A DNA stretch of 64,000 nucleotides. It comes from Misgurnus anguillicaudatus (lineage: Eukaryota > Chordata > Actinopteri > Cypriniformes > Cobitidae). The position numbers and the translations under genes were made by a program. Within the stretch, counting starts at the first letter, position 1, and each line of letters begins with the position of its first letter. The notes below the pieces were generated by a model. The model ran no database searches, was not told the origin of the DNA, and saw nothing but the letters and a program-made list of their open reading frames with translations. Below are positions 10,679-25,700 of the stretch, one piece after another. The stretch covers positions 2,835,001 to 2,899,000 of the forward strand of contig NC_073351.2 in NCBI RefSeq assembly GCF_027580225.2, in the 5' to 3' direction.

Positions 10679-10753
10679 ATGTGTAACAGAGACGCTTCGC
10701 TTCAGATGAACAGACTTCAACATATCAAGGACCATATTTTATCTGAGGAGAAG
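10679..10753 (+). CDS. urah: urah exon 1 (PTS2 signal)
   Basis: Ends AAG|GTAAGA, phase 0. The ATG at 10706 gives MNRLQHI..., matching the usual fish start; the upstream in-frame ATG at 10679 could also be used. Confidence 0.85.
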
Positions 10754-13700
10754 GTAAGACTGTGTCTAAACAACCAACAATTCTAGACTGTGTGTCGAGA
10801 CCCATCCCTTACGAAAATTAACCATGGTTTCAATATAGTTAAAACCAAAAATAACATATGAAGAGTTTCGTTGCAAAACTAGATAAATCCATTTTTTAAA
10901 TTTTTTGTCAAAACATGTTTATTATTATGTTATCATGTTATTATTTTGTTTTATGGTGCAACTTAGCTGTATTTTTTAAGTTATGAAGGTTTAAATCAAA
11001 ACAAACCAACTGCAGTTGAATTGAAATTAATTGGAATGCACAACCAAAAAACGAGATTTCTGAACAATTAAAAAACGGTGGTTATCTCGTTTTGCAACGA
11101 AACTCTTCATATATACACGGTTTTGACAACCATGGTTCTGCTGATAGTAATTAATACACAAAATAACCATGGTTACTAAATTTTTACCACAATAAAATAT
11201 TGGTATTTGGTAATTTTCGTAAGGGGTGTGTCAATGCCATGAAGTTTTCACTTTATATAGGTGGCCTGTACTGCAATCAGGCCTAATTTGTTTTACAGAG
11301 TGGCAATTTTTCTGAAACTGTCAATAACAATAGTGTTAGATATTGGTGTCAAGTCTCAGACCACAAGTAAAATGCTGTTGAACCACTGTGTTTGTTCATC
11401 ATTTTAGTCACCATAAAAAAGCATGAAAAGTAATTTTGTTTAATTAAAATTAGTTTATTCTTTTTAACTTACACTATTATGGGCCCTATTTTAACGATCT
11501 AAGCGCATTGTCTAAAGCGCACAACGCAACGTCTAAATGGGCGTGTCCGAATCCACTTTTGCTAATTTAACGACGGGAAAAATGGTTTTTGCGCTGAACG
11601 CATGGTCGAAAAGGGTAGGTCCTATTGTAATGGGAGTATTTTGGGCGTAACGTGCAGTAAACCAATGAGAGACTCAGCTCTCATCCCCTTTAAAAGCAAG
11701 TTGCGCTGGCGCTATGTCTAATCCCTATTTAGACGACGGACTTTGTAAACTGAAAAACTAAGCGGAGGTAGAAGATCCCCAGTTTAAGATTAATGTTAAA
11801 TAATTGTGTTGTTTTTCCACTTGTATTGAAATTGTTATTTTTTTTATTAAAACCTTTAAAACCCGTTTTCTTTTACTCATGGAAGTATAATTATAAGCAG
11901 GCTTGTAATTGCTTTAAATGTATAGCTATCCAATATCATCAAAACATAATTTACAAGTATCTAAGATAAGGTTTGTACTCTAAAAATACTTTATTTGTAA
12001 CAAACAGGAGATAAAGAATTTACAAACGGCTCTCCGCAGGTTTCAGCACTTTGGACAGCGGTTTTTTTAGCAAAGAGTTTTTTTTAAGCATTGCTTAAAA
12101 TTGTTTCTCATCTCACCATATCCGCAGGTACATCATATACAATAAATCCGTGAGGTAGCATTAAAAAAACATTTAAAAACAGATGCATTTGTTTAAAGCA
12201 AAGCTTTTATTTACTTACCAGGCTACAGGTGAAGCAGCTCTTTACGCCTTCTAACGTCTCATAATAAGTCCTCAATTATGTCCAAGAGACTCAATAATAA
12301 TCTTTTACATTCAATCCTTTAATCTTTCATATTTAAAAGCATTTTTGTGCTGCTGGGCATTCATGTACTTTGTCATAAGCAAACCCGCGTTGTCCTCCCG
12401 TTTATAGGCGCATATTAATGCGCTCTTTAAATAACATAAAACACATTGCGCCATTGACTTTAGACTTTAGACCAGGTTTTTGTTGGTCAATGGCGTAGTC
12501 TATTTTAGTTGCCTCAAAATAGCAACGCGCCAACAATGCGCCTGAACACGCCTCGTTTTCAGACCAGAACGCCCATGGGCGCAAAAGGGGGCGCAAATGC
12601 ATTTGCTATTTAAACAACGCGGCGCTAAACGTGAAAATTAGGGTGGAAACTAGCGAAAGACACTTGCGTCGCGCATTGCGCTGCATTGCGCCGGGTGTAA
12701 GATAGAGCCCTATATGTCTCGGGCTTTGGTGACCCTTTACACTTTTAGGGCCCTATTTTAACGATCTAAGCGCATTGTCTAAAGCGCACAGCGCAACGTC
12801 TATATGGGCGTGTCCGAATCCACTTTTGCTAATTTAACGACGGGAAAAATCGTTTTTGCGCCGAGCGCATGGTCGAAAAAGGTAGGTCCTATTGTAATGG
12901 GAGTATTTTGGGCGTAACGTGCAGTAAACCAATGAGAGTCACAGCTTTCATTCCCTTTAAAAGCAAGTTGCGCTGGCGCTATGTCTAATCCCTATTTAGA
13001 TGACGGACTTTGTAAACTGAAAAACTAAGCGGAGGTAGAAGATCCCCAGTTTAAGATTAATGTTAAATAATTGTTTTGTTTTTCCCTTATATTGAAATTG
13101 TTATTTTTTTATTAAAACCTTTAAAACCCGTTTTCTTTTACTCATGGAAGTAAAAAGCAGGCTTGTAATTGCTTTAAATGTATGGCTATCCAATATCATC
13201 AAAAAATAATTTACAAGTATGTAAGATAAGGTTTGTACTCTAAAAATACTTTATTTGTGACAAACAGGAGATAAAGAAATTACAAACGGCTCTCCTCACG
13301 TTTCAGCACTTTGGACAGCGTTTTTTTTAGCAAAGAGTTTTTTTAAGCATTACTTACAAATGTTTCTCATCTCGCCATATCCACAGGTACATCATATACA
13401 ATAAATCCGTGAGGTAGCATTAAAAAAAAAACATTTAAAAACAGATGCATTTGTTTAAAGCAAAGCATTTATTTACTTATCAGGCTGCAGGTGAAGCAGC
13501 TCTTTGCGCCTTCTAACGTCTCATAATCAGTCCTCCTTTATAAATATGTCCAAGAGACTCAATAATAATCTCTTACATTCAATCCTTTAATCTTTCATAT
13601 TTAAAAGCATCTTTGTGCTGCTGCGCATTCATGTACTTTGTGATAAGCAAACCTGTGTTGTCCTCCCGTTTATAGGCGCATATTACTAATGCGCTCTTTA

Positions 13701-16700
13701 AATAACATAAAACATATTGCGCCATTGACTTTAGACTTTAGACCAGGTTTTTGTTGGTCAATGGCGTAGTCTATTTTAGTTGCCTCAAAATAGCAACGCG
13801 CCAACAATGCGCCTGAACACACCTCGTTTTTCAGACCAGAACGCCCATGGGGGCAAAGGGGGCGCAAATGCATTTGCTATTTAAACAACGCGGCGCTAAA
13901 CGTGAAAATTAGGGTGGAAACTAGCGAAAGACACTTGCGTCGCGCATTGCGCTGCATTGCGCCGGGTGTAAGATAGAGCCCTTAACCTTAAATAATTATA
14001 AAACAGATATTGTTTTAAATGTATGTGTTTTTTTTCCGTTCTTAAATTTTTAAGAGATTTTAAATGTTTTCTCTGTTTGCCAAAAACAAACTATATCATA
14101 GAATTTATAAACTCGTTGTCCAACTTGCAAAAGCATATTGAATTGAAGGAACTTAACTTCCAGTCTCTGTTTAATGGTCTGACTAGTGGCTAAACTGAAC
14201 ACTGGGACATATACCTCATGGAAAATAACAAATGTTTTGGTTTCCAAAAGAGTTAACATTGTATACATTATATAGTACACAGTAACATTAGCTCAGTGTA
14301 GTTTTTGATACGCTTTAGCTATGATTTGTACTAAGGTCATCTACTTGTTTTTTATTTTGCCTGTTATCAGAAATAAACTACTTTAAAAGTACTCTGTTGT
14401 TATTGTTTATGTGCAGAGTTTACTGGAAGTTATGTTTGTTCCAAGAAAGCCCTTCGTTTTTGTTTTTACTGCTGAAACCGTCTATACTAATTGCAGGGAG
14501 TAGTAAATGCACTTTAAAATGCACTTTTGCTTTAAAAGCTGTCACTTTGCTGTTTATTGTTAGATTTATGTGAACACGGATGTCGCATATGAGTCGTGTC
14601 TTAAGTAAATGTAAACATTCTGGACAAAATTTGCATATATTAAAAAGATTGGATCTGTGCATTAAGACCAGTGTTAACATAGCCCAATTTTGTTTAAAAA
14701 ACATATTGCCATGTTATGTTGGGTTGTTCCCTTTTAAGGCTTTGTAGGTGATTAGCAATATTTTAAAATGTATCCGATATTTAACTTGTAGCCAGTGTAA
14801 GGATGCCAAAATTGGGCAAAATGAACTGTGTTACTTTAGTAAAATCATGTTTTGACAACCATGGTTAATTTTCATAAGGGTTTGTCCAGTCACAGATAGT
14901 GTACAAACAATCTAACCCAATACGACTCAATTTTTCTTTATATCTTGTTTTGTCGAGCTGCAAAAGTGATTAAGGCTAAACAGAACACTATTCATTTCCA
15001 ATAAGGGGGAATGGATTGTTTTCCCCATACCTCACGCCACGCCTCCAGTCATGATGACATCAACCAAGGCTATGATTGTCTGAATGTTAGTTCACTAAAA
15101 TCTAAGTAACAAATCTAAGGCTGCATCTGAAACCGCCTACTCCCATACTATATAGTAGGTGAAAAGCAGTAGGCAAGGCGAGAAGTCTGTCTGAATTTAT
15201 AGTATTCCAAGAACAGTAGGCAAAAGTACTCGGATGACCTACTACTTCTGGCAAGTTCCCGAAGTGTTCATTCGATAGACCCTTCACTATCCCGTGAACC
15301 CCATGGAGAGGGGTTATCCAATGAAGAAGAAGGAGAGGCTTGTTTTATTCAAAAAGGTCCAAAAGCGGGAATGCAGCTCATTTCAAATGCAACTACATAT
15401 GAAGAGTTTGGTTCCAAAACGCGATAAACGCCATTTTTGAAAAAAAAAAGAGTTACTGCCAAAATCAGTATTATATCAGGTCAGGGTTTAAAAGTAAATA
15501 ATTAATTTTACGCAAAATCCAATATCCGCCGTGTTATTCTGTCACACTGTAAAAAATAAATTGTTGGCTCAATGAATAATTTTTTAGTAACTAGTTCCAC
15601 AGAAATTTTACGTTCACTCAATTTCTGTCTCCAAAGTGTTACCTGGATTGATGTTTTTTAGTTGGCCCAAATTTGACTCAAATATAAAAAAGTATGTTGG
15701 CTCAATTAGCTTTATAGTTCATTCAACTAAAATGTTTTAATCAGTTGAATCTTTAAAAACTTACAGCAAAGACTCTGTCAATTAAAATTTAAGCATTCAC
15801 TCAATGTTTGATGTGTTACTTCAATTAATATTTATTTATTATTTGGGATTTTTTAAATAACATTTTTAAATTATTTATCAAATAATTTATGCTGGTGTTG
15901 TAAACAAAATAATTAACTTCAGTCACATAAAAACAAAAGCTTTTTATTCACTTATTCACTTATCATACAGACTGAACATACAGAATTAAGTCTTCTTTAA
16001 ATAGAGGGCATAAAACAGTCCAAAAAGACTCCAAAGTCAGTCAGAACATCTCCAGGGCCATTTAGGAGACTTTCCTCAGCCAGTCCAAGCGGAGACTGTC
16101 TCGCTATGTCTCGGGTCTGCCTCTCACATTATCTGCGCTCTGGTTTGATAAACAGAGGAATATAAACACACACACACACACACACACACATACATAAATA
16201 ACATGTTTAATATAATAAAGTTTGACGGTGAAAGACTTTAGTCCCTAAATAACGTTAATGTTAGGCCAAATTTCCCTCAGACATCACACATAATTAAACA
16301 CTATTGGGCGGTTTTCTCGGACAGGGCTTTTCACTGACTAAAATAACTTACTGACATCTCTTAACATATGAGTGCTATTGTTTTGTCTCAAAATGCACGC
16401 CAGTATTGTATTATATAAGGTTTGTTTGTAGAAATGTCCCAATTATAATAAAGACCGAGTTCTAAACTCTGTCCGGTAAACCAACCCTATATCCAGGCTT
16501 TTTATCTTAACTAAAATAGCTCCACTTTACTTCGGTCACATAACATAACACACTTCTAATATATCTTTACAAAAATATCATTACAAAAACGTCGAGTATT
16601 TGCGTCTTTGCCAATTAATATATTCTAAAATTAACATTAAATTACAAACACTTACCTGATGTGAACTTGAGGAAACGGCTGATTGATTGTGTCCTTCCTT

Positions 16701-19700
16701 CTGTGAATCAGTAAGTGATTCCAGCTGTTGCGTGCGGATTGATTTCAGATTAAATGACCTGTGATCCAGATCCTTCCAAATTAAAACATTTTAAATTCAA
16801 AATACACAGACGCACGCGCATACATACATACGCGCGAGCACGCGCGCGCGCACACACGCACGCACACGGGTACACACACGGGTATATTTAGAAGTTTTAA
16901 GATTGTTATGATATTGGGACTATTTCTCCACTCGCTCCTTCAGCTCTGAAGTTCAAATTCGCAGGCAGTACGCAGCCCAGTTATAACAAATGTGAAAGAT
17001 ATGAAATATCATTCAACAGCGATATCATTTAAGTGCAATCCTAGAATATGATTTAAAACATACCGGTAAACCTTTTATTATTAAGTATAAGAAATTAAAA
17101 TGAATTAAATCGCATGTTTAAACGCCACAGAGATATCAGAGCCAGCAGTCGATTTCTGATGGGCTTGCCGAGGCGAGGCTGCGCTGGGCGGGGTGTGAGC
17201 GCTTAAGTGTCTGTGATTTTCTGAGCTTATCTGGAGCTCTTCTCCGTCCGAAAGTGTCCGAGCACATTTTTAAATAGACGCTATCTATATTAACCGACCG
17301 CATATTTAAACTTTAAGCACATACATTCACGCCTGAACAACTCTTAAAATTACATTTTGTTACCAAATAACAGTAATATTATGAGCATTTTGTTGTCAGG
17401 AAACATAGCTGTCATAAGTCCACATATTGACCAGATTTGTCTTAATTAGTTCAGTCAACATAGCCATTCTGAATGCTGACTGAATTTGGAAATAACCATT
17501 CACTTAATGTTTTAAACACAGATTTATCTAGACTTAAAGTAATGTGTCTACTCAACTAAGCCCAAACAAGAAAATTGGTTTAACTTATATTTTTTTGCCC
17601 TTCCAACATTTCATTAATTGGATTTTTTACAGTGCATCTTTTCTCTATTTTTTCCCAAAATGCGATAAACGCCACTCCTCCTTTTCTACAGAACGCAATA
17701 AATCCATTCCAAAAATTACAGCCCACCAGTCACGCAATGTAAACAAACAATGGCGGCGCGCTGAGTACACGGAGTCCTAGTTTTCCTCATCTACTTTGTA
17801 CTTCGTGATCAACAAACAAAACAAAATAATACTTTAATGGCATTGATAAACCTGTGGTTGTTTTCTGTGACGGGAAAGATTGTCATCAACATCTAATAAT
17901 TTACGCGAAGCACTCGGGAGACTGGTGCTTATTTCCCGATAGCATCAAGTTTCTCATGCTAACACACTGACCCCGGTGAATAACTTTACATTATTTTACT
18001 CAAAGTCAATGAAAATCGAGCAGGACCAAAACATTTTACAGCTGATTGCTTTGAAAAATGTTAAGCGACGACGTCAAGTATAACTGCAGGAATGACAGTG
18101 ATCTTAATATGACAAAGTAAGCATTTTGATTAATGACATTAATGTTTATTTTTTTAGTCAGTGTGTACAACTGTTCAACTAAATGAATATACAATGGCAA
18201 AGATGAATGCACATTTATACATTGAATTAATAGATTTCTAGCATTTTGAAAAAAAAACTGTCATGGATTTATTGCATTTTGTGGAAAAAATTATTCGTTT
18301 TTATAATAAATCTTTGAAAATCAAGTTATGGATTAGAATTTTTTATGTTTTTATAACCTAAAGATGCTATGGGAAAGTTTGTAACAGAAATTTGCAGTAT
18401 GAAAAAATGCAGTATGTCCAAATTCATTCATACTATTGAAATTCATACTATATAGTACCTACTGTTTTAACGGTCAATGAGTTGATATTTTATCTAATTC
18501 AGAACCTACTGTCACAGTATGCGATTTTAGATGCAGCCTTAGACTCTGGTAAGAGAGCATGCATATCTTTTGGTTTTCGAGTATGGTTTAGAACAATTAA
18601 GTTCAACATACTCTGACCATGAGCAGGTCATTTTGAGCTCTGAAAAGAGCAGTGAATGTTTCATAATGCATTACAATAACAATATCATTCTTTGTCACAG
18701 AATATGGACTTGCCCGTGATGCTGCCTAGCCCTCTCACAACTCATGTGCTGAATATAGCTAATGGAGTTCCTGGAGCAAACATGACCATCAGCCTCCACC
18801 GCTTAGACCCCATCTCATCATTGTGGAACGAACTTACAACCAGGATAAACATATAAGCAGTGCAGTGAAGTTAATAATTCCTTCATTGAAATATTCACTT
18901 AAAAATGTTGGGTAAATATTGGGTTACAAAATAAACCTACAGTATGCTGGATTGTTTCAACCCAAGTGATGAGTTATTTAAAGCCATGTGTAACACACAC
19001 CATTTTGGACATTGTTTTTAGTTTGCATCAATTCCCTTAGTTGTTGTCATGGTTATTAATTGATTTGTCATTTGGTTGAACAGTGTTCAGCTCATTACTA
19101 CCAGTACTTAAGTTTTCTTTAGGGGTTTTCACACTTGAAACAGCCGATAACCCAGGATAATGTTAACTCAGAGTTATTCTAAACCCTGAGTTAACGTAAT
19201 CCTGGGTTATCTGCTGTTTCACACTGTTCATACTTAACCAGGGGTTATAAGATAACCCTGGGTATTCATAATCTGACTTTTCACACTGTGCACTTACATG
19301 TTGGGTTAGCTGTATTATTTGCATATTTGTGATGTTAACAGTCATGATTGGACTAATAAAGCTGTGTAACACTGGCTGAATTAAAATAGTGTGCAACCGC
19401 TTTAAATAACTGATTGTCTTATGCTTTTTGCATCAGTGACAAAACAGGTCACCACATAAATCTTTGATAGTTTCTCTTGGATGTTTTTTTACTACAATTC
19501 AGGAGTTTTACACAGTTTCGGTGACTCTACACACAGCTGATGATATGAGGTACATGCTCTTGAGTTTCGGATTGCCTGTTTGTTGCTAAGCATAGAGTAA
19601 TTATCATTCTACCCCCACTTCATTTCACACTGTAAACCAGAGGTTGGCAAGTAAGTTTGGCATCGCCACTAGATGGTGCGCCACAACATAGTCTGGGGAT

Positions 19701-22700
19701 GGTTGGTTCAGGAAATTTCCCTTATTTTCAAATGACTTTATTTATATTTTAAAGAATTCCTTATCCTTTTTGGTGATGAATTATTTATCATGTGGGCTGT
19801 TTATACTGCACAAAGCAGAAAAGTTTGTATAAAAGTTGTAGACTGTAGACTTCACCTTTGTTGATTCTCCTCATAATCATCTTCATGTAAATGCATTTAT
19901 TGGTATTTCAGTCGCATCTATTTTATCCTCAATAAAATACGCAAACGTGATATTGGACTCTGCTGACGCTTGTGGTCGACTGGATTGCGAGATTGCTAAA
20001 GTGTCTGACAAGCCCTTTTACACCTCCCCTAACTCCAGCCTCCAGAGTGTTGCTCAAAATTTTGCTACGGTTTCCGGGTTGAACAACATGCACCAGGTTT
20101 GAGATACATTTATTCTTGTTTAGTGGGTGTGTCCAAACTCTCCACCCACCTCGTCTTTGTCAGATTTTTTCAAACTTTTTCACCAACAAAACTTTATCTA
20201 TCATTATACAACAGTTCTTTCTGGTTCTCGAATCTGATTGGCTAAGAGGCGTGCAATATTGTACTGATAACGGCACAGTAACCGCTTCACCTTTCGTATC
20301 ATTCCGCCACCAAGTGAATGGAGGTCCTCTAAACAGGCTCAGCTCTGAATGGAAAAACTGCACCCGCACACGGACACACACAAACGCGCTGTTTTGAATC
20401 ACTCTCCGTGTGTCTCATTAGTTCACTAGCTCGTAAATCAGTCTGTGAATACCAAGTTATTATTCCGTTAAAGATCAGCGCTCTTGGATGTTACGTTAAA
20501 CTTAATAAGATTAATGTCTTGTCACATCGTGTGGACACTTGGAAAGAGGAATGTAAACACAATTTTTTTTCTGGAGCTATATCTCTTATCAGAACGCGAA
20601 AACACTGTGGAACTGCAGGTAAGCACCGCAGCTTTTAAATGTGGACATTGATCATTTATTTAATCGCGACGTGACTATTAAAACATGTTATGAGATATCG
20701 CCACTGATATATTTATAAGCAGCATGCAAAAACATCTCTCTGACACTTATAAAAAACAGTTTTATATAGTACTGAAAAGAACGAAGTCTAATAATAACCA
20801 AGTGCTCGTATCACGTTAAGATTAAATGGTAAAGCAATAGTAACATTATATAGTTTTATTAACTTTTACCTCGTGCCAAAACAATAACAACACAAAAGAC
20901 ACTAAATATGAATAAGAAAACACGTAATAGTTTTATCATGACACCAAATACTGCTGATTTGATCTTATTTTGACCATCAAAAACAAACAAGGCGAATATC
21001 AGACCCAGGGAATCCCTGTCAGAGATGTAGCCCAGAGAGGGCGGTGGTCAGCGGGGCGAGTGAACACTGACGTCCGCTCATGCTTTGGTTCTCATACGTA
21101 CCGAATCTCACTAAGCAAACATTCAAACAGGCGCTATCTTTACTAATCGACTGCAGATTTAAATATAATACATATATATTCTCGACTGAACTAATCTTAA
21201 AACTACACTTTGTGGCCAAGAAACGTTTATATAAAGAAACGCCTATCCGTCCATTGAGTTGTTATTTGATTCAAAGCAGCCGAAAGTGTTACCTGTCATT
21301 CTGGCCGCCCTCAAATCCGTGGCGGAAGAAGTAGTTCTCAAACATAGAGGCTTTTAAAACAACTCCGTTGTGGTTTTCTAGTTTTCGTTTTTCAAACGTG
21401 TGCCGTCGAACTGTTGTATAAAAGCGATATCGCTCTCGGAGTCGTGTGATATAGCTCTATATCATCACGGCTGTGATTAGGCCAGAGGCACGAGGCCTAA
21501 CTCTATATAGCGTATATAGAGCTATATCACACTCCTACTCGAGCGATATTGCTTAAGTAACCAATTCTCTTCACCACATACGAATACACTACACCAGGGG
21601 TTCTCAAAGTCCGGACTCTGGTCCGGATCCGGACCCGACGGGAACTTGATCCGGACCCGCGTCCACTTCATATTACAAGTGCATTAATTTATATGTGATT
21701 GATTTAATGTGTGCATTTGCTACTTTACAAATGCATATTAAACTTGTAAACCATTCGGTTTTTTTAGATTTAAGAGTATTGCTGGTCCGAAAATAAAACG
21801 AGTTATTTAAAAATTTCCTGTGTGACGCTGTAGCCATCACACACAGATATTATGCACAGCTACTTCATGTACTACGGCTTTTGATCAGTAAGTCTTTATC
21901 GATCTGAAATCACTGTTGGTTTGAGTCGTTTAAAACATGCATTTGAAAAAGCAACACTCGTCAAACATAATCTTTATACCTATTCCTTATTATCATGAAA
22001 ATACCTGAAAAGGTTTGAAGAACAGCAATATAAATATATCATTGAGGCTGCGTCCGAAACCGCATACTGTATAGTAGGTACTGAATTAGATGAAGTACCT
22101 ACTTACTTGGCGTTAAAACAGTAGGTACTGTATAGTATGAATCCTGGTAGTATGAATGAGATTCGGACGTACTACATCCGCCATGTTGCTACATCACGTG
22201 ACATACGTCGTCATCACGTCATGTCATTTCAGCACGAAAACAGCCGCGTGCCTCTTCTTCTTCGTTGGACAACTCCTCGTCCGGGGCATCATGGGATAGT
22301 GAAGCGTCCATCGTATGCACACTGCAAAATCTAACGGAAGTAGTAGGTCACCCGGGTACTTTTCGCATACTGTTTTTCGAATACTATGTATTCGGAAATA
22401 CTACTCGCCTCGCCTACTGCTTTTCGCGTACTATATAGTATGTAGTAGGCGGTTTTGGACGCAGCATAAGACATTTCCTGGAGCTGCTTGTTTCTGATTC
22501 TTCGTCTGCAGCGCATATTAAGTTTCTGCCCGAGAGCGCCCCCTGGCTTATGGATGTAGCGGCATTTCACCGTACTTCATTGAGAAGCATAGCAAGCATC
22601 ATCAGCCAATTTGTAGGTGCACCCCTAATTTTGGTCAGTGTCTCTGCCTACCAACCACACCTTTTTGCCACGGTTTATGCATCTGATGAAGAACAAACTG

Positions 22701-25700
22701 TGCCATTTCTCTAATTAGGTTGCCCTGTATTTTGCACCTGTTTACTTTTGGCATATTTCTTGTGTTTATGTTTAAAAAAAAAATTTACTTTAAATGCAAA
22801 ATACACTTATGTTTTTCCCAAACTGTTGTGTTGATTTGTTTTATAAACAAATGATTTACATAAAGTTTTTCCGGACCTATGAAAATGATGAGAATTCAGA
22901 TTTGGACCTTCGAATGTAAACTTTGAGAACCCCTGCACTACACTTTCATCTAACATTTCGACTTCCATTTCTCCTCCTTCCCTCCAATGACTGACACCAA
23001 ATTTATGAAGCTTCTCTCCACCCATCTCACCACTTGCCCCCTTGACCCAGTCCCCTCCCATTCACTACAGGCCATTTCAGACATGGGTCCTGTCCCAAAT
23101 GGCACACTCCGGACTTGTGGTCCTCCTCAGAGTCCACACTTTGATGACATCACGTAGTCCAGACTTTAGGGACCCTTAATACGAGTCCACGTGGGTGCAA
23201 CGGAGTCGTATTTTGGGACAGACTCGAGCGTCACAGTGGAAATAGGTAGAGAAGTTGCCCGTCAGTGTGAGCTCCTCCCTTCCGTCGTCTGATTGGTCTG
23301 ATTGCTCTTTCGCAAGGACTTCTGAGTTGCTGCAGTGCGGGCTTCGCTGAAGACCGCATCAAGGGGGCAAAGGAGGCGATGATGAGCACACTTCAAAGCG
23401 TAAAAATCACAGATGTTACACCCTAAGTAATCGTTGTCTAATCTAGAACGCGCATTTTACGGCCACGAGACCGAAAGTCCACATGAAGTGCGCCATTTGG
23501 GACAGGGCCATGCTCACACAAGCACTTGCACATATCGTCAACACCTCCCTCCTCACCATCCCCTTTTAAGCAGGCCCTGGTGACACCACTGCTTAAAGTC
23601 AAATTGAGCCCTCTCTTACTGACCTGTCTCACTACTTCCATTCATGATGAAAAGACTCGAGAGAGACCGTTTTTACCAGGTATTCTCCTTTCTATCTCAG
23701 AATGACCTGCTCAATGACAAACAGTCAGGCTTCAAATGCAATCACTCCACCGAAACAGTGCTGTTAGCGGTCATTAAAGCATTATGGCTAGCTAAGGCAG
23801 ATCCAAATCCTTGGTTCTGATTTTACTAGACTTAACAGCAGCCTTTGACACAGACAATCATCAGATCTTACTTGCCACAATCACTGTTGTAGCATGTAGT
23901 GTAAAACCAAACATAACGTGTGTGCTTGCATGTGGGAATGGTTGGGTGTATCTAGGCTCCATCTCTCCTCCGGGCTGGGCACAGCCATAATACTTCATTC
24001 ACGTCACATGCCATTCTCTCTTGCCAGACACTGTGGAAAGAACCTTCTTGTATGGCGTATCCAACCTTGGAAGGAGCCAGCATCAATGTCTCCACATGCC
24101 TCCTCCATTGCCTGGAGAAGTGTTATGTTGCAGTTTTTTAATTGCTTACACACTAAAATTAAACTTTTCCCACAATTAGCAAAACCTAACACTCAAGGAG
24201 CAAAACACAAGGCTAGATTTGCACAACTGTAAGCACATTGTCACCTTCACACTATTTGCAAAACATTACACACAGTTATTTGCAAAACACTAAACACATA
24301 TGTATACATCAGACACAGAAGTCTATCAGGATGTCACTTCCTTGCAATTCCAAAGCACTGACTGTCAAATGACCACACTTATGAGCCAATCTGTTAAACA
24401 CAGCCATCAGGTGCACAAACACACTATTGCTAAATTATAAACACACCAATCAGGTTTAAGCACTATAAAAATGCAGCAGGTCCTGCATGAATTCATTGAT
24501 GAGACAGGGTTCAAAATCACAAAAGCAAGAATAAGAGGCAGAATTATCATTGGGCACCGGGCTATAATCAATGTCCCAGAGCAAAGTGAAAGTATTTCAC
24601 AGCATGCGGTTCTCCTCCATCATGCCAAAATAAGCCCTTAGAACACACCTCACATTCTCTCATATTTGGACCGATTGCACCACATTGTCACAGCAAGTAT
24701 GAAATGCACCAGATACAATACACTGTCATCTGGGACAATGTGTCATTCCACTGCTCTGCTTTGGTCAAGAACTGGTTTCAACACCATCCACAGACAGTAC
24801 TATACCTTCCACCATACTCTCCGTTTCAAAACCCTATCGAAGAGTTTTTCTCAGCATGGCGATGGAAGGTTTAGGATCTCCAGGATCAGGTACCCCTCAT
24901 TCAGGCCATGGAGGATGACTGTGACCAAGTTGACACCGTAGCTGTGCAAGGATGGATTCAACATTCAAGACGGTTCTTCCCGCGTTGTCTTGCTAATGAG
25001 GATATTGCTTGTGATGTTGATGAAATTCTCTGGCCAGATCCAGCTAGGCGAAGAGAGAATGTATAGTATCCCTGCTGAAAAAACAGCATAGACCAGCAAC
25101 ATTCCCATGCTGGTCCATGCTGGTTTGGTGCTGGTTTAGCTGGTGGTCACCACCATACCAACACCAAAACACATTATATGCTGGTCTTGCTGGTATGACC
25201 AGCATGGGATGCTGGTGCTGGTATGCTGATGACCACCAGCTAAACCAGCACCAAACCAGCATGGACCAGCATGGGAATGCTGGTGGTCAGCACCAAAACA
25301 CAGTTTGCTGGTATGCTGGTTTTTCCAGCAGGGATGACCGTAGTATTTTCTTTACAATATTGTCAGTTTTTTTCAGATTATTTTTTATGTTTGTTGTTGT
25401 TGTTCTTATTCACTGTAATTGTAACCTGTACTGGATACAGTATTTGATATGGGTCTGTTGTTTGCTGAGCTAACAGTGTTATGCACACTACTGTAGTAGC
25501 ATGACAACTGGGACATGTTTTGTTATGATTCTCCATGTTGACTGATTTGGGTATGGAGAGAAATCAATTATATTTATAGTTGCACTTTCTCTTTGTACTT
25601 CATTTACTCTAATCAATAAGAATTAGACTTGCTAAAAGTGTTTTAGGTTAGCAGCAGCAGTGTGTAACTGGTTAAAAAAAATTTGAATTCTTGTGAAATG

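Larger units (their letters stand above)
15119..18538. mobile_element. Composite TIR element in urah intron 1
   Basis: Ends GGCTGCATCTGAAACCGC and GCGATTTTAGATGCAGCC are inverted, and subterminal ACTATATAGTA motifs occur near both ends. Inside lie a CACTG-ended element (15545-17634) and two blocks related to the 10857 family (near 15400 and 17660). A shorter relative lies at 22048-22466. Confidence 0.65.

Noticed and set aside
12402..13873. Two matching 66-67-residue minus-strand frames
   Set aside because: They lie in the two copies of a non-coding transposon and shift relative to each other by indels.
25044..25473. GCTGGT-rich open frames with W/H/Q-rich translations
   Set aside because: Low-complexity translation of a palindromic MITE in both orientations.
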